64,000 bases of DNA. It comes from Rhodocyclaceae bacterium (GTDB taxonomy: Bacteria > Pseudomonadota > Gammaproteobacteria > Burkholderiales > Rhodocyclaceae). The position numbers and the translations under genes are program-made. The notes under the pieces are model-generated. The model did not search any database and was not told the origin of the DNA. It was given only the letters and a program-made list of their open reading frames with translations. The DNA is taken from the NCBI GenBank assembly GCA_006218025.1, contig VBWA01000014.1, forward strand, positions 1 to 64,000, written 5' to 3'. This document shows, in pieces, positions 58,454 to 64,000 of the stretch. Position 1 is the stretch's first letter. Each line of letters begins with the position of its first letter.

Positions 58454-60430
58454 ATGGCTGTCACCCCCACCTACGACGAATCTTCCTTCCGTGTCCTCAA
58501 GGGACTGGAGCCGGTGCGCGAGCGCCCCGGCATGTACACCCGCACCGACTCGCCGGCCCACATCATTCAGGAAGTCATCGACAACTCCGCCGACGAAGCT
58601 CTGGGCGGGCATGCGAAGAACCTGCACGTCCTGCTTCACCTCGATGGCTCGATCACCGTGACCGACGACGGCCGCGGCATTCCCGTCGGCCTTCATCCCG
58701 ACGAGAAGATCCCGGTCGTGGTGCTGGCCTTCACCCGGCTCCATGCCGGCGGCAAGTTCGACAAGAACACCGGAACCTCCGCCTACGCCTTTTCCGGCGG
58801 CCTGCACGGCGTCGGCGTCGCCGTCACCAATGCGCTGTCCACCCGCGTTTCGGTCGAGGTGCGGCGCGAGGGAAAAATCTGGGCCATCGAATTCTCCGGC
58901 GGCGGCGAGAAAGTCGGCGCGCTGGCGGACATGGGTGCTTGCGGCCGCCAGAGCGGCACCCGCGTGCGCGTCTGGCCCGATCCGAAGTACTTCGACGTAC
59001 CCAAAGTTCCGCCGGCTGAACTGGAACGCCTGCTGCGCTCCAAAGCCGTGCTGCTGCCCGGCGTCAAAGTGCGCCTCGACATCGAACAGGCCGACGGCAG
59101 CGTCCAATCCAAGACCTGGAGCTACCCCGACGGCCTCGCCGGCTACCTGACGGAACAGGCCGGCAATGCCGAGGCTGTGGCGCCGCTCTACGCTGCCGAG
59201 AAATACGCCGACGCCGACCATGCCGATTTCGCTGCCGGCGAAGGCGCGGCCTGGGCCATCGGCTGGCATGTCGATGCGGTGGCGTCCGAGTCCTATGTCA
59301 ATCTGATTCCGACGGTCGCCGGCGGCACGCACGAGGCCGGCCTGCGCGCCGGCGCCTTCGAGGCCGTCAAGTCCTTCATCGAACACCGCGCTCTGCTGCC
59401 GCGCGGCGTCAAGCTACAGCAGGACGACGTCTGCAGCCGCATGGCCTATGTCCTCTCGGCGCGCATTCTCGATCCGCAGTTTCAGGGCCAGGTGAAGGAA
59501 AAGCTCAACTCGCGCGAGGCGGTGAAGCTGGTCTCCAGCATGGTCCGCGACCCCTTCGAGATATGGCTCAACCAGCACGTCGAGGCGGGCAAGGCGATTG
59601 CCGAAATCTCGATACGACAGGCGCTGGCACGACAGAAGAATGCGCAGAAGGTCGAAAAGCGCAAGCAGTCCGGCGTCGCCGTGCTGCCGGGCAAGCTCTC
59701 CGATTGCGAATCGACCGACATTGCCGAAAACGAACTCTTCCTGGTCGAGGGCGATTCCGCCGGCGGCTCGGCCAAGATGGCGCGCAACAAGGAAACCCAG
59801 GCCATCCTGCCCTTGCGCGGCAAGGTGCTGAACTCATGGGAAGTCGAGGCTGGGCGCCTGTTCGCCAACAACGAAATCCACGACATCGCCGTGGCGCTCG
59901 GCGTCGACCCGCATCGCCCGGAAGATACACCCGACCTCTCCGGCCTGCGCTACGGCAAGCTGATCATCATGTCGGATGCGGACGTCGACGGCGCGCACAT
60001 CCAGACCCTGCTGCTGACCCTGTTCTACCGCCACTTTCCGGCCCTGATCCGTCATGGCCATATCTATATCGCGCAGCCGCCGCTCTACCGCATCGACGTT
60101 CCCGCCTCGGGCAAGAAACGTCCGGCACGCCGGCTCTACGCGCTGGACGACGGCGAACTGGTCGCCATCAAGGACCGCCTGATCAAGGAAGGCATTCGCG
60201 AAGATGCCGTCGAGGTGGGCCGCTTCAAGGGCCTGGGCGAGATGAATCCCGACCAGTTGCGCGAGACCGCAATGGCGCCGGCGACCCGCCGCGTGCTGCC
60301 GGTCGTCGATCTGCCCGGCGCCGACGAAGCCACCCTGAAACTTTTCAACCTGCTCATGGGCAAGGGCGAAGCATCTTCGCGCCGGGCCTGGATGGAAGAA
60401 AAGGGCCATCTGATCGAAGCCGATATTTGA
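58454..60430 (+). CDS. parE: DNA topoisomerase IV subunit B
   Basis: A 658-residue GHKL ATPase subunit that decatenates chromosomes with ParC. ATP site: QEVIDNSADEALGG, DDGRGIPVG and GLHGVGVAVTNALS. TOPRIM: FLVEGDSAGGSAKMARN and IIMSDADVDGAHIQTLLL. Length (658 against 630 in E. coli ParE, about 800 in GyrB) and adjacency to parC support ParE over GyrB. Confidence 0.95.
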   Translation: MAVTPTYDESSFRVLKGLEPVRERPGMYTRTDSPAHIIQEVIDNSADEALGGHAKNLHVLLHLDGSITVTDDGRGIPVGLHPDEKIPVVVLAFTRLHAGGKFDKNTGTSAYAFSGGLHGVGVAVTNALSTRVSVEVRREGKIWAIEFSGGGEKVGALADMGACGRQSGTRVRVWPDPKYFDVPKVPPAELERLLRSKAVLLPGVKVRLDIEQADGSVQSKTWSYPDGLAGYLTEQAGNAEAVAPLYAAEKYADADHADFAAGEGAAWAIGWHVDAVASESYVNLIPTVAGGTHEAGLRAGAFEAVKSFIEHRALLPRGVKLQQDDVCSRMAYVLSARILDPQFQGQVKEKLNSREAVKLVSSMVRDPFEIWLNQHVEAGKAIAEISIRQALARQKNAQKVEKRKQSGVAVLPGKLSDCESTDIAENELFLVEGDSAGGSAKMARNKETQAILPLRGKVLNSWEVEAGRLFANNEIHDIAVALGVDPHRPEDTPDLSGLRYGKLIIMSDADVDGAHIQTLLLTLFYRHFPALIRHGHIYIAQPPLYRIDVPASGKKRPARRLYALDDGELVAIKDRLIKEGIREDAVEVGRFKGLGEMNPDQLRETAMAPATRRVLPVVDLPGADEATLKLFNLLMGKGEASSRRAWMEEKGHLIEADI

Positions 60431-60451
60431 GAACCTGTTTCTGCAGAAGAC

Positions 60452-62845
<2,394 letters not shown>

Positions 62846-62922
62846 TGCTAGAATCTTTCGAAACTGGTCTATCGGTATCCGCCCGTTGTGTTCCCGGATG
62901 ACTGCCGCCCACGGAGAATAAA

Positions 62923-63060
62923 ATGCTTTTCATCCTCTACTACGTCCTCGCCATCGTCGTGCTGGTCATGCATTTCACCGGGTTTCTGGCGCGCAACAAT
63001 CTGGAGTGGCTGATACTGGTGCTCGCCATCACGGTATTCCCGGCGGTTATCTATCTGTAG
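62923..63060 (+). CDS. 45-residue predicted membrane protein
   Basis: A short frame, MLFILYYVLAIVVLVMHF and on to VFPAVIYL, that is almost entirely two hydrophobic helices separated by GFLARNNLEW. A good ribosome-binding site (GGAG, 7 bases upstream) supports translation. It lies 77 bases downstream of parC on the same strand. No family recognised. Confidence 0.6.
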   Translation: MLFILYYVLAIVVLVMHFTGFLARNNLEWLILVLAITVFPAVIYL

Positions 63061-63108
63061 TTCGCAGGCTCCAATTCACCGTTGCCTGCCCGCGGTCTCG
63101 ACACACCC

Positions 63109-63142
63109 GGGATTCCGCTTCGCGGCGGGCGAGCGGAATCCC
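63109..63142. other. inverted repeat between the membrane protein gene and thrC
   Basis: A perfect 11-bp inverted repeat (GGGATTCCGCT with AGCGGAATCCC, 12-base loop) in the 159-base convergent gap. No T run follows on either strand, so it could be a weak or Rho-assisted terminator or simply a structural element. Confidence 0.5.
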
Positions 63143-63219
63143 AGGTACGCAGAGCGCTCCAGCGCCAGCACGGTGCGTCCCGTTGGGAACTTTCGTCAGC
63201 GTCCGTCAGCGGCACCCGC

Positions 63220-64000
63220 TCAGCATTCGCGGATGATGATCTTCTTGATCTGATCCACCTTCGCGTCGACCAGTTCGACGCGTTGCGGCAGGTTTTCCAG
63301 ACCCTCGAGTTCCGCCGGCCGCACCGGATCGCGGCCCAGGGCTTCCCGTATCGTTTCCGCGAACTTGACCGGCTGGGCAGTCTCCAGCACGATCATCGCC
63401 TCGCCCGCAACACGGTGCTCCCGCGCCACCTTGACGCCGTCGGCCGTATGCGTGTCGATCATCAGCCCGTAGCGTTCCCAGACATCGCGTATCGTCGCCA
63501 GGCGATCGGCGTGTGAACTGCAGCCGGAGACGAAACCGTAGTCCGCCACCCTTGCGGCGAACGGACCGCCGGCCAGGCTGAAACTGCCGCCGGCATCGAC
63601 CTCGCGCCACAACTGGCGCACCATCGCCGCGTCGCGGCCGACCAGGTCGAAAACAAAGCGCTCGAAATTCGACGCCTTCGAAATGTCCATCGACGGACTC
63701 GACGTAACGTGCGTTTCCACCGTCGTTCTCGGCCGATAGACGCCGCTGCGGAAGAACTCGTCGAGCACGTCGTTCTCATTGGTGGCGAGCACCAGGCGGT
63801 CGATCGGCAAGCCCATCATGCGTGCGATGTGGCCGGCGCAGATGTTTCCGAAGTTGCCCGACGGCACGCTGAAGGCCACAGACTCCGCATTGGATCGGGT
63901 GGCCTCGAAATAGCCCTTGAAGTAATAGACGATCTGCGCCGCGACGCGCGCCCAGTTGATCGAGTTCACCGCGCCGATTTTGTACTTCGCCTTGAATCCG
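63220..64000 (-). CDS. thrC: threonine synthase (3' part, continues beyond the window)
   Basis: The C-terminal ~260 residues of a PLP enzyme that converts O-phosphohomoserine to threonine. The frame is open to the window edge (FKAKYKIGAVNSINWARVAAQ, then VAFSVPSGNFGNICAGHIAR with the phosphate-binding glycines and LVLATNENDVLDEF). This is the long, gammaproteobacterial-type ThrC. The catalytic lysine lies outside the window. Confidence 0.93.
   Translation of the reverse strand, partial: GFKAKYKIGAVNSINWARVAAQIVYYFKGYFEATRSNAESVAFSVPSGNFGNICAGHIARMMGLPIDRLVLATNENDVLDEFFRSGVYRPRTTVETHVTSSPSMDISKASNFERFVFDLVGRDAAMVRQLWREVDAGGSFSLAGGPFAARVADYGFVSGCSSHADRLATIRDVWERYGLMIDTHTADGVKVAREHRVAGEAMIVLETAQPVKFAETIREALGRDPVRPAELEGLENLPQRVELVDAKVDQIKKIIIREC

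Noticed and set aside
58911-58931. AAAGTCGGCGCGCTGGCGG in parE, resembling the dispersed repeat
   Set aside because: It has an extra GC within the invariant 12-base block and lacks the ACGG end; treated as ordinary parE coding sequence.

Overview
The window is GC-rich, densely coded chromosomal DNA. It looks like a betaproteobacterium of the Rhodocyclales (Rhodocyclaceae/Sterolibacteriaceae type). Supporting traits are an isc operon with an extra NifS-like desulfurase, an EarP/EF-P(Arg32) pair, an aap-type amino acid transporter and a salicylyl-CoA/2-aminobenzoyl-CoA type flavoenzyme. The family assignment is inference from gene content; no search was run. Most of the DNA is housekeeping and there is no prophage, CRISPR array or intact insertion sequence. 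No stretch longer than about 300 bases lacks a gene.

Layout. 1-7.7 kb (minus): cysE, then iscR, a second cysteine desulfurase, iscS, iscU, iscA, hscB, hscA, fdx, iscX, with a type 1 IscR site over the iscR promoter. 7.8-13.4 kb: trmJ, suhB, mutS, a secreted phosphoesterase and a DUF1178 gene. 13.4-16.7 kb (minus): a family-5 uracil-DNA glycosylase, uvrC, pgsA and a tRNA array in which tRNA-Gly and tRNA-Cys are fused into one 99-nt chimera, followed by tRNA-Leu. 16.7-18.4 kb: earP and efp. 18.4-26.5 kb: a dipeptide-type ABC transporter, a chalcone-isomerase-like protein, an LCM-type methyltransferase and a divergent LysR regulator. 26.5-32.5 kb: M20 amidohydrolase, dinB, aapJQM (no ATPase). 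32.5-33.6 kb: a scar with an internally deleted cysK and a transposase tail. 33.2-36.3 kb: small genes, tRNA-Arg, tRNA-Pro, an HNH nuclease and dksA. 36.4-51.1 kb (minus): two long information-processing clusters (rimP-nusA-infB-rbfA-truB-rpsO-pnp and rnm-sua5/yciO-M50-trpS-scpA-scpB-rluB). 51-54.9 kb: alpha/beta hydrolase, RidA-like protein and a flavin monooxygenase/Old Yellow Enzyme fusion. 55-58.4 kb: rfbBACD. 58.4-62.9 kb: parE, parC and a 45-residue membrane protein. The right edge is the 3' part of thrC.

How the genes work together. The isc operon builds Fe-S clusters under IscR feedback. The rfbBACD operon makes dTDP-L-rhamnose, the donor that EarP uses to rhamnosylate Arg32 of EF-P, and both halves of that system are in this window. 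The pgsA and maoC neighbourhoods place protein genes directly behind tRNAs, implying mixed tRNA/mRNA transcripts.

Most unusual observations. (1) A 22-bp dispersed repeat has eleven copies in 64 kb, ten of them inside genes, where it is read as one of three recurring short peptides. (2) The tRNA-Gly/tRNA-Cys chimera. (3) A ~70-bp REP-like element with a conserved TAACGC...GCGTTA stem occurs twice, once over the 3' end of rluB and once over the 5' end of the ridA-like gene. (4) A perfect 19-bp hairpin lies at the end of iscS.
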